A stretch of DNA of 17,135 bases, taken from positions 1-17,135 of the forward strand of contig JAHZIE010000054.1 in NCBI GenBank assembly GCA_019419895.1. The letters run 5' to 3'. The notes beneath the pieces were generated by a model. The model was not told where the DNA came from and made no database searches. It saw only the letters and a list, made by a program, of their open reading frames with translations. Of the stretch, positions 7,185 through 13,907 are shown piece by piece; position 1 is the stretch's first letter; each line of letters opens with the position of its first letter. This stretch comes from Clostridiales bacterium (GTDB taxonomy: Bacteria; Bacillota; Clostridia; Oscillospirales; Acutalibacteraceae). The translations under genes were made by a program, and so were the position numbers.

Positions 7185-8000
7185 ATGGAAGTCGAGCCAT
7201 TTCATCGCGGTATTCTGCTTTCCAACTGTGTAAATCTCCAATTATGCAACGCGGGTTTTGTCCAAGCGGATCCCCAGTGGAATTTTCCCGGCGTTTGCTC
7301 CCCATTCAGCCGGTTGTATCTTCCCCTCTCCGGCGAGGGACTGGTTTCTATCCGCGGAATCACATACAAACTGTCGCCAAACGGCATGTTTATCATCCCT
7401 TGCAATGAATCCTGTGATTACCAATGTTCCCGGCGGATGGACTTATTATATTTTCACTTCAATCTTTTTCTTCCTGATGGAAGGGATTTGTTCTCCTTCT
7501 TTCATGAACTTCTCGAGTCTCCTATTTCAGAGCATGAGACTTCAGAACTGTTGGACAATCTCAGAAGCGGGCAGTTTTCCCAGCTGCTTTTCATCCGTCA
7601 AAAGCTCTATTCCCTGCTGGTCAATCATGTTCTCTACAAAAAGGAATTGGCGCAATGGCTGAAAAACAGACAGTATTCCCCCTTTCTCTGCTCTGTGCTG
7701 AATCTGATCCAAAGCCGCTTATCCGCCAGGCTGAAGGTGTCTGACATTGCCTGTGCTCTTGGATATACTCCTGAAACGCTGTCACGCCAGTTTAAAAAGG
7801 AAATGGGGTGCGGCCTGAAGGAATATATGGACTCTCTTATCTTTCAGCGAGCCACCCTTCTGCTCTCCTCCACAGGAGACACAATCAGTCAGATTACACA
7901 GGAGCTGGGCTTTTCTGATCCCTTCTATTTTTCCGCCTTCTTCAAAAAAAGGGCGGGCTGTCCTCCTACCGAATATCGAAAAAACGCAGTAAAATATTAA
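7185..8000 (+). CDS. AraC/XylS-family transcriptional regulator
   Basis: A 271-residue regulator. The N-terminal half (about 1-110) is a cupin-like sensing domain: RLYLPLSGEG (43-52) and GMFIIPCNESCDY (67-79) are the usual strands. The C-terminal 100 residues hold two helix-turn-helix units, KVSDIACALGYTPETLSRQF (184-203) and ISQITQELGFSDPFYFSAFF (234-253), followed by G-x-x-PTEYRK. I start at ATG 7185. A purine-rich stretch AGGAAAAGG lies upstream at a long spacing, and an in-frame GTG at 7173 is possible. It diverges from the URO-D-fold gene, the usual layout for a regulator and its target. The effector is unknown, probably a sugar or small metabolite. Confidence 0.9.
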   Translation: MEVEPFHRGILLSNCVNLQLCNAGFVQADPQWNFPGVCSPFSRLYLPLSGEGLVSIRGITYKLSPNGMFIIPCNESCDYQCSRRMDLLYFHFNLFLPDGRDLFSFFHELLESPISEHETSELLDNLRSGQFSQLLFIRQKLYSLLVNHVLYKKELAQWLKNRQYSPFLCSVLNLIQSRLSARLKVSDIACALGYTPETLSRQFKKEMGCGLKEYMDSLIFQRATLLLSSTGDTISQITQELGFSDPFYFSAFFKKRAGCPPTEYRKNAVKY

Positions 8001-8255
8001 ATCTTTCCCACTTTTCCCCTTATTCGTACAGTTTTTATGGACAATCGTTCTATCCTCCCCTCAGAATCTTTTCATTTCTAATAACTTCCGGAAACGGCTG
8101 TCGGGGGATTTTTATTCCACTTTTCAAATCTCTCTTCGTTGCTGTCGGCACCGCTATTTCCGAACACTGGCATCTTTCCTTTTTACCGTCTTGTCAAAGG
8201 AAAAATTATTTTTTCTCTTGTTAGCTATCATGAATACTTATCGGGAGGCATCGCA

Positions 8256-8822
8256 ATGGAACACCTTCCTGTTATTATTTACACATCCCGGAATGTATCA
8301 AGGGAAGGCAGCCGTCCCTTGGCTGTGAGCTGCGTCCGCTCTTACTGCAGTGAGTTCGATATTTCCCCCGGTAATTTAGAGCTTTCGACAACCAAAAAGG
8401 GAAAACCATATTTTCCATTCCATTCCTCCTTGGGTTTTTCCATTTCTCATTCCGAAACCTTATGGGTATGTGCCGTTTCATTAGGAGCTGTAGGAATTGA
8501 CGTCCAGCGGCAGAAAACCCTGCGGGGAAACGGGATTTCCCAAAGATTTTTTTCCTGTGAGGAACAGAAATTTGCGGAATTTCATGGTTTGAACGGCTTC
8601 TTTCAAATCTGGGCTGCCAAAGAAGCCTATACAAAATATCTTGGACTTGGTTTGTCCTATCCATTTTCCTCTTTCAGTACCGTAAAAAACGGCAGCATGA
8701 CGGCGGAGCTGGACGGCTGTTTCTTTTCCTATTTTTCCATCGAGCCTTCTTATTCTCTTTGCCTGTGCACATCTTTCCCCAATCCCAAAATTTATATCCG
8801 CACGGCTCCCCCAGCTGATTAA
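8256..8822 (+). CDS. 4'-phosphopantetheinyl transferase, Sfp type
   Basis: Transfers the phosphopantetheine arm from CoA to a Ser of carrier proteins. The protein has 188 residues, shorter than Sfp (about 224). ATG 8256 is chosen for its GGGAGG site 7-8 nt upstream; the open frame reaches further up without a binding site. Motifs are KGKP (48-51), FSISHS (61-66), VGIDVQ (79-84, with Mg ligand Asp82), FFSCEEQ (98-104), and W-AA-KEAYTK (119-127, with Glu123 and Lys127). The second metal-binding Glu of the usual D-V-E is Gln84 here. No polyketide, peptide synthetase or fatty-acid gene is in the window, so its carrier protein is unknown; it could be the cell's main or secondary transferase. The next gene, nth, has its own promoter. 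Confidence 0.87.
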   Translation: MEHLPVIIYTSRNVSREGSRPLAVSCVRSYCSEFDISPGNLELSTTKKGKPYFPFHSSLGFSISHSETLWVCAVSLGAVGIDVQRQKTLRGNGISQRFFSCEEQKFAEFHGLNGFFQIWAAKEAYTKYLGLGLSYPFSSFSTVKNGSMTAELDGCFFSYFSIEPSYSLCLCTSFPNPKIYIRTAPPAD

Positions 8823-8851
8823 AAATCTCTTTCCTTTATTCTTCCGGATTT

Positions 8852-8880
8852 TTGCTTTTTCCGACAAATTACGATATAAT
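8852..8880 (+). promoter_or_regulatory. Promoter of nth
   Basis: TTGCTT (8852-8857), a 17-nt spacer, then a perfect TATAAT (8875-8880). The start would fall near 8887, about 40 nt before the ATG of nth. Confidence 0.55.
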
Positions 8881-8928
8881 GGATTGCAGTTCTACATATC
8901 TTTTCGGTTTTCAAAGGAGGAAATTATC

Positions 8929-9570
8929 ATGACAGTGAAACAACGCGCCTTGCTGGCTGTTGAGGCTTTGGAAAAGGAATATCCTGACGCCGCCTGTTCT
9001 CTGGAAAGCCGGAATCCTCTCCAGCTTCTCATCGCTACAAGGCTTTCGGCCCAGTGCACCGACGCTCGGGTTAATATGGTTACCCCCGCCCTGTTCCAGC
9101 GTTTTCCCACCCTTGAGGCTTTTCTTGAAAGCAGCCCTGAGGAAATTGAACCTTATATTCATTCCTGTGGACTGTATAAGACAAAGGCGCGCGACATCTA
9201 CGCCATGTGCCAAAAGCTGAAAAAAGATTTTAATGGCGTTGTCCCCGACTCTTTAGAAGCGCTTACCAGCCTGCCGGGCGTAGGCCGAAAAACAGCCAAC
9301 CTGATTATGGGGGACATCTTCGGCAAACCCGCCGTTGTCGCTGATACCCACTGCATCCGCATTTCAAACCGCCTTGGTTTTTGCGACACAAAAGATCCTT
9401 ATAAGGTTGAGATCGCTCTGAGAAAAATTCTTCCTCCGGAAAAATCAAATGATTTCTGTCACAGGCTGGTGCTCCACGGACGTGCAGTCTGTGACGCCCG
9501 ATCTCCAAAATGTGAAATCTGCTGCATGAAGGAGTTTTGTCCCACCGCAAAAGCCCATCAAAATGTTTAG
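8929..9570 (+). CDS. nth: Endonuclease III (DNA glycosylase / AP lyase)
   Basis: Removes oxidised pyrimidines in base excision repair and cleaves the abasic site. A 213-residue protein of normal length. ATG 8929 follows AAAGGAGG by 8 nt. The helix-hairpin-helix LPGVGRKTANLI (115-126) holds the catalytic Lys121; the catalytic Asp139 lies in VADTHCIRISNRLG. The C-terminal [4Fe-4S] loop is complete: Cys188, Cys195, Cys198 and Cys204 (C-x6-C-x2-C-x5-C). It appears to be a single gene with its own promoter; the next gene starts 75 nt downstream. Confidence 0.96.
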   Translation: MTVKQRALLAVEALEKEYPDAACSLESRNPLQLLIATRLSAQCTDARVNMVTPALFQRFPTLEAFLESSPEEIEPYIHSCGLYKTKARDIYAMCQKLKKDFNGVVPDSLEALTSLPGVGRKTANLIMGDIFGKPAVVADTHCIRISNRLGFCDTKDPYKVEIALRKILPPEKSNDFCHRLVLHGRAVCDARSPKCEICCMKEFCPTAKAHQNV

Positions 9571-9644
9571 AACTTTGTTTGTCACAATCTTTTTCTGTCT
9601 TCTCCCATCCTCACAGCATTTTTTGAATGAATAGGGGGATTTTC

Positions 9645-10277
9645 ATGGCATTTGACTTTAAAAAAGAGTATAAGGAATTTTATCTGCCGGGATACAAGCC
9701 GAAAATTGTAATGGTTCCTACAGCCAACTATATCGCTGTGCGCGGCCGGGGAGATCCCAATGAACCGGACGGCGCGTATCAAAAGGCCATTGGAATTCTA
9801 TACGCAGTTGCTTATACGTTAAAAATGAGTGGAAAAAGCGGACATCATATCAATGGCTTTTTCGATTATGTCGTACCTCCTCTTGAAGGCTTCTGGAGAC
9901 AGGACGGTTCAGCGGGGATCGATTACGGCAATAAGTCCGCCTTTTACTGGATTTCGGTCATACGCCTTCCCGACTTTATCACCAAGAGAGAATTTGATTG
10001 GGCCGTCCAAACGGCGGAAAGCAAGAAAAAGTTAGATTGTTCACCAGCTGAATTCCTCACTATGGAGGAGGGGCTTTGTGTTCAAATAATGCATTTGGGC
10101 TCCTTTGACAAAGAACCGGAATCGGTTGCCCTTATGGATGCTTTTATCCAAAAAGAGGGGTTTGTCAACGACTTCAGTGAGGACCGTATGCACCATGAAA
10201 TTTATATGTCGGACGTACGGAGAACCGTGTCGGAGAAATGGAAAACTGTCATCCGCCATCCTATCAAAAGACCGTGA
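9645..10277 (+). CDS. GyrI-like small-molecule-binding domain protein
   Basis: A 210-residue stand-alone GyrI-like (SbmC/effector-binding fold) protein of the long type seen in Firmicutes without a DNA-binding domain. Typical blocks are an N-terminal FDFKKEYKEFYLP (3-15), a strand with PTANYIAVRGRGDPNEP (25-41), YAVAYTLK (53-60), PPLEGFW (78-84) and a late MHHEIYMSDVRR, with the conserved E-I-Y-x-x-D. ATG 9645 is preferred over an ATG 18 nt upstream because AGGGGG sits 7 nt before it. The fold binds small amphipathic or drug-like ligands, or acts as a hydrolase in some members; the substrate is not predictable here. It stands alone after nth. Confidence 0.85.
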   Translation: MAFDFKKEYKEFYLPGYKPKIVMVPTANYIAVRGRGDPNEPDGAYQKAIGILYAVAYTLKMSGKSGHHINGFFDYVVPPLEGFWRQDGSAGIDYGNKSAFYWISVIRLPDFITKREFDWAVQTAESKKKLDCSPAEFLTMEEGLCVQIMHLGSFDKEPESVALMDAFIQKEGFVNDFSEDRMHHEIYMSDVRRTVSEKWKTVIRHPIKRP

Positions 10278-10302
10278 AAAAGATTTCTCCTTTTCTTCCT
10301 TC

Positions 10303-10344
10303 TAACCTGTTAACCTGTTCTTTCAACCTCTCCTCAACAGGTTA
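10303..10344. repeat. Direct plus inverted TAACCTGTT repeats after the GyrI-like gene
   Basis: TAACCTGTT occurs twice in tandem (10303-10311 and 10311-10319, sharing one base). Its perfect inverse AACAGGTTA follows at 10336-10344. The second and third copies can form a 9-bp stem with a 16-nt loop, but no T-run follows on either strand, so it is not an ordinary terminator. Function unknown. Confidence 0.6.
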
Positions 10345-10830
10345 ATATTTACCGCTTCCTGGGGAGAGATTAAGACTGCCGCCATACCGTTTGTCCTATC
10401 ATTTGACATGCCGTTCTAATCCGCTTTTAGCCTCACCCGCTGTTTTTGATTCTTTCCGGTAAAATTTCATCTTTTCTTGTTTTTATGTTTTTATATTCGC
10501 TAAGTAAGTCTCCGGTAAAATTCAGGGGATTATTTAAATCAGCAACCTTCTACATGTATGCAATCGCCGGAAAAATCATAGAGAAAAACAATGGTTCCAA
10601 AACCCTTTTTGGCTGAATTATGTCCAAGAAATCTTAACAAAAGGATAGACACTAAAATGACAGTCTCCTTCCAGCCTATAGAAATACTTATAACAACAGC
10701 CGAACCTTCTCCCGGAGGACTCACGAGGGCGGATATAATCCCAGCGGGATAATCCTATTGTTATTTCGAAACGATTCGACTTTGGCTTTCGATAATAAAT
10801 TTGTTCACCCGCCTTAACATTTTCCCGACA
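10345..10830. other. Non-coding gap between convergent genes
   Basis: No gene recognised. A 12-bp direct repeat TCCGGTAAAATT occurs at 10455-10466 and 10511-10522. An imperfect inverted repeat (GGATATAATCCC / GGGATAATCC) lies at 10731-10755. A minus-strand frame of 61 codons at 10539-10724 starts at GTG without a ribosome binding site and matches nothing I know. The sequence may be a decayed insertion or gene, but I cannot name it. Confidence 0.4.
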
Positions 10831-11496
10831 TCAGTGGTTTCGTATCAATTCATAGTTTCCCCCAGTCAAAATAGTCCTTAGCTCTTTTTCTGAATGGATC
10901 AACTGATGTGCGTCAATTCCTCCTGTCCCGACATCCTCCAGACGATGATAATCGCTGCCGGATGTCAAAATATAATGGGGATATGCCGAAACAAACTGTT
11001 CTGTAAGCTCATTATGATTTTCCGGCCTTGGATTTCCATTATAAACCTCCGCCCCATGCAGAAATCGTGGATCGCGCATATGGCAGGGAGAACGAAATGG
11101 ATGCGCCTGTATCAAGAGGACGCCCATTTCATCGCAGATATGGAATAATTCTTCCTGTGACATCTCATACAGCTTCGGATATTCCAATATCATGTCCGGT
11201 GAAGCACCATAAATCAGAAAATCCTCTACGCCTCCCGCCAAGCAGGTTTCAATACCAAAAAGCACCGTCATTCCCCATTTTTGCGCTTCCTCACATGCCG
11301 CCAGATAGCCCTTCAGATAAGCTGCCGCTTTTTCCTTCCAGCTTCCCGGAAAACCTTCTATGACCGGCTGATTGTAATGATCGGTTATCACGATTCCCTG
11401 ATATCCGTTCTTATGATATTGACGTATCACCTCCGCGGCCGGAACCCAAGCGCAAGGACTGACCTGCGAGGTATGAGCGTGCATTTCTATTTTCAT
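10831..11496 (-). CDS. PHP-domain metal-dependent phosphoesterase
   Basis: A 221-residue member of the PHP superfamily, two- or three-metal hydrolases such as histidinol phosphatase and nucleoside-phosphate phosphatases. The metal-binding set is visible: HAH (His6, His8), DH (Asp39-His40), Glu83 in FGIETCL, His132 in QAHPFR, and Asp182/His184 in SGSDYH. The start ATG 11496 places HAH near the N-terminus as usual; the only nearby binding site (GGAGAGG) is some 12 nt away, so a TTG 7 codons upstream is possible. It is monocistronic with an extended -10 promoter. The physiological substrate cannot be read from the sequence. Confidence 0.85.
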   Translation of the reverse strand: MKIEMHAHTSQVSPCAWVPAAEVIRQYHKNGYQGIVITDHYNQPVIEGFPGSWKEKAAAYLKGYLAACEEAQKWGMTVLFGIETCLAGGVEDFLIYGASPDMILEYPKLYEMSQEELFHICDEMGVLLIQAHPFRSPCHMRDPRFLHGAEVYNGNPRPENHNELTEQFVSAYPHYILTSGSDYHRLEDVGTGGIDAHQLIHSEKELRTILTGGNYELIRNH

Positions 11497-11538
11497 CTTC
11501 CGATCATTCCTCTCCAATCCGATTATTTGATTGGGATG

Positions 11539-11547
11539 ATTATAACA
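11539..11547 (-). promoter_or_regulatory. Extended -10 promoter of the PHP gene
   Basis: The minus strand shows TGT-TATAAT (11547-11539), an extended -10 with a perfect hexamer about 43 nt upstream of the ATG. No convincing -35 is present at standard spacing. Confidence 0.5.
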
Positions 11548-11608
11548 CAGATGCAAAAAGCGGATATAAACAACAGGTAAAATCCATGTAAAACTTTTTC
11601 TCTTTTCT

Positions 11609-11850
11609 TTAAGATACGGTTAAGCCCCGTTTCCGCGTATATACAAATGAAAAAGGGAACTTTTTCCTCGGAAAAGGGCCGTCCTGTTTCAAAAGTTCTT
11701 CAGCAAGGGAAAGCTCAATCGTTAGGGAATTCTTCCGCGAACTTTGGAACCGGACGGAGAACCATATTCTGAAATCTTTGTAAGGTTCTGGCTTTGCCTG
11801 GAAACCTGAGCCTGCCGACATGCTGGCTCCTGCCGTCCCGACGTCCAGGA
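11609..11850 (-). other. Possible intergenic repeat with a 70-codon frame and structured GC-rich end
   Basis: The gap 11548-11900 holds a minus-strand frame of 70 codons (11821-11609) that has no ribosome binding site. Its amino-acid text (GFQAKPEPYKDF, SVRFQSSRKNSLT) resembles short hypothetical proteins I recall as recurring in related genomes, which points to a mis-called DNA repeat more than to a gene; this is from memory. Its upstream end is rich in inverted repeats: CCTGGA/TCCAGG (11797-11802, 11844-11849) and GAGCC/GGCTC (11808-11812, 11825-11829). A weak hairpin before a T-run (around 11650-11680) could end the operon that finishes at 11901. Confidence 0.35.
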
Positions 11851-11900
11851 ATTTTCACCGCGACGGGCGGCATTTTTACAAAACGCGGCCAGTGTGGATT

Positions 11901-12245
11901 TTATTTTTGCTTCATTTCCATACACCGCTTTTCTTTTTTTGTTTCCACCACATGCCGTACAGCCGCCACAGGATGATGAAATATCATCCTGGGACCGGAA
12001 AAACGCATCACCTCTCGGATTTTCTCCCTCATTTCCGGCTTGTAGCAATGAACCTTGCAGTTGGAGCAGAAAGTTTTCGTCTCCATAAAGGGACATTTGT
12101 CGCTGCGCGTCCTGGCATATTCTTTGAGTCTTTGGCATTCTGGACAAAGCTCTCCGTGCGTATGGTGATTTTTTTTGCAGTAGAGTTCTATCATCTGGGA
12201 AACCATTTCCTTTTCCCGGGTACGCTTGTCCTCCGCGCTTTTCAT
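11901..12245 (-). CDS. YgbA-like cysteine-rich protein (nitrous oxide-stimulated promoter family)
   Basis: A small 114-residue protein recognised by the block CPFMETKTFCSNC-KVHCYKPEMREKIREVMR (51-81) and SGPRMIFHHPVAAVRH (83-98), diagnostic of the YgbA family. Seven conserved-looking cysteines (23, 34, 37, 51, 60, 63, 67), partly as CPEC and C-x2-C, suggest a metal or Fe-S site. In enterobacteria ygbA is a nitric-oxide-induced (NsrR-controlled) gene linked to survival of nitrosative stress; the biochemical role is poorly known. Its ATG overlaps the stop of the upstream ABC gene by one base (TGATG), so the two are translationally coupled. It is the last gene of the operon. Confidence 0.85.
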   Translation of the reverse strand: MKSAEDKRTREKEMVSQMIELYCKKNHHTHGELCPECQRLKEYARTRSDKCPFMETKTFCSNCKVHCYKPEMREKIREVMRFSGPRMIFHHPVAAVRHVVETKKEKRCMEMKQK

Positions 12246-13903
12246 CAGCTCATCCTCCCATGCTCCACGGAATAGACCACATCAGCAATCTTCATCGTAG
12301 ACTGGCGGTGCGAAACAAGGATAACCGTCTTCTCCCCCTGCTCCTCCTTCAGAGATTTCAGAATAACAGCTTCATTCAGACTGTCAAGATTGCTGGTAGG
12401 CTCATCCAAAAGCAGAAGGGGCGCGTTGTGCAGAAACGCTCTTGCTACGCCAAGACGCTGGCGTTCTCCTCCCGAAAGAGTATCCCCTAATTCTCCAACC
12501 GGTGTATCATAGCCCTTGGGCAGGCTCATAATAAACTCATGTACCGATGCCTTTTTGCAGGCTACTTCAATTTCCTCCTGTGTGGCATCCAGTTTGGCAA
12601 TACGGAGATTATTTGCGATACTGTCGTGAAAAAGATGCGTCTCCTGTGTAACAAAGCCTTCCAGCTCTCTGAGGTTAGCAGTATTGATTTCATCTATCTC
12701 TCTGTCGGAAATCCGGATGCTCCCCTTCTGAACCTTCCAAAAACGCATGAGAAGCCTTAAAAAAGTCGATTTTCCACTTCCGCTTTTTCCAACAATCCCC
12801 ACAACTGAATTCGGAAGAATATCGACGGAAACATCAGACAGTACAGCTTCATTGCCATAAGCAAAGGTGACATCGTTTGCTATGACGCCTGAAAATCCGA
12901 TTTCTCTTTTTCCTGTGATTTCGTCAACCACAGGATCCTCGTCCACAATATCCAGCACACGGCTGCCGGCGGCAAATGTATTTTGGAGAGTACTTCCAAG
13001 ATTCGCGAGGGCAACCACCGGGCCAAAGGAACTCATGAGGGCTATTGTGGGAATCAGCACGCCGTCAAACGCAAGGCGACCCGCCTGATACAGCAGCGCG
13101 GAAACCAGCAGCATTGTAATATCAAATATCAAAATTATAGTATTGGTAACCGCCATATTCCGCCCGGCAATTTTCTTCATCCGTTCATCTTTATCAGAAA
13201 GCCGCTCCGTTCTTTCATTCAGCTCCACGAGCCGTCGTTTGCCCGTCCCATATTGGATGGTTTCCGCCAGCCCTCTCAGACTGTCAAGGATAAAGCTGCT
13301 CAGTTCCCCTGACTGAGCTCGGAACTCCCTGCCGTCTTCTCCGCCCCATTTGGAAATCACCAACGGAATCACAATGCCAACTATGCAGTATGCCGCCAGT
13401 GCCAGCAGTCCCAGGGCCCAATGATAGCTTCCGATAAACAGGCAGAGGATGATGCTGAACAGGAGGGCGATTGCAGAGGGAGAGATGGTATGTGCATAAA
13501 AAACCTCCAGCAGCTCAATATCGGAGGTGATAACCGAGATTAGATTTCCTTTATCCTTGCCCTCCAGCTTGGCGGGACAAAGCCTCCTCAGCGCCCGGAA
13601 TACCCTGTCCCGGATCAAAGCCAAAAGTTTGAAGGCAATAAAATGGTTGCAGGCTTGTTCCGCGTACCGAAGAAATCCGCGGAGCAGCGCGAATATTCCG
13701 GCGCAGATAAAAACTGCCGTCAGGCTGAGAGGAAAGGGAAATCCCAAAAGTCTCAAGATCCCATATCCGCCAAAAATAGTGATAAACGCGGCGCACAGGT
13801 GTCCCGCCAGTCCCATAAGGACAGCCAAAACCATATATCCGGTCAGGGGCTTTACCAGACCGATAAGGCGCGCCATAATCGAAAGATTGCTTCTTCGTTT
13901 CAT
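12245..13903 (-). CDS. ABC exporter half-transporter, CydC-like
   Basis: A 552-residue fused membrane-ATPase protein. The N-terminal 310 residues hold about six membrane helices. FLRYAEQACNHFIAFKLLALIR (77-98) and SVITSDIELLEVFYAHTISP (123-142) follow the pattern of CydC (ERYVSHDATFRLLARIR, VADVDTLEHLYLRVLAP). The ATPase domain is complete: Walker A GKSGSGKST (372-380), Q-loop Gln420, signature LSGGE (476-480), Walker B LLLLDE (496-501) and H-loop His532. CydDC exports cysteine and glutathione and supports cytochrome bd assembly; it also binds heme. No cydAB is in the window, so I leave out the gene symbol. It starts 4 nt after the partner's stop with AAGGGG overlapping the junction, consistent with equal expression of a heterodimer. 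Confidence 0.85.
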   Translation of the reverse strand: MKRRSNLSIMARLIGLVKPLTGYMVLAVLMGLAGHLCAAFITIFGGYGILRLLGFPFPLSLTAVFICAGIFALLRGFLRYAEQACNHFIAFKLLALIRDRVFRALRRLCPAKLEGKDKGNLISVITSDIELLEVFYAHTISPSAIALLFSIILCLFIGSYHWALGLLALAAYCIVGIVIPLVISKWGGEDGREFRAQSGELSSFILDSLRGLAETIQYGTGKRRLVELNERTERLSDKDERMKKIAGRNMAVTNTIILIFDITMLLVSALLYQAGRLAFDGVLIPTIALMSSFGPVVALANLGSTLQNTFAAGSRVLDIVDEDPVVDEITGKREIGFSGVIANDVTFAYGNEAVLSDVSVDILPNSVVGIVGKSGSGKSTFLRLLMRFWKVQKGSIRISDREIDEINTANLRELEGFVTQETHLFHDSIANNLRIAKLDATQEEIEVACKKASVHEFIMSLPKGYDTPVGELGDTLSGGERQRLGVARAFLHNAPLLLLDEPTSNLDSLNEAVILKSLKEEQGEKTVILVSHRQSTMKIADVVYSVEHGRMS

Positions 13904-13907
13904 CCCC

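Noticed and set aside
10539..10724. Minus-strand frame of 61 codons with a hydrophobic segment
   Set aside because: GTG start without a ribosome binding site and no recognisable family; kept only as part of the gap description.
11722..12147. Minus-strand frame of 141 codons overlapping ygbA
   Set aside because: It is the ygbA region read in a different frame; the ygbA frame has the family motif and is coupled to the upstream gene.
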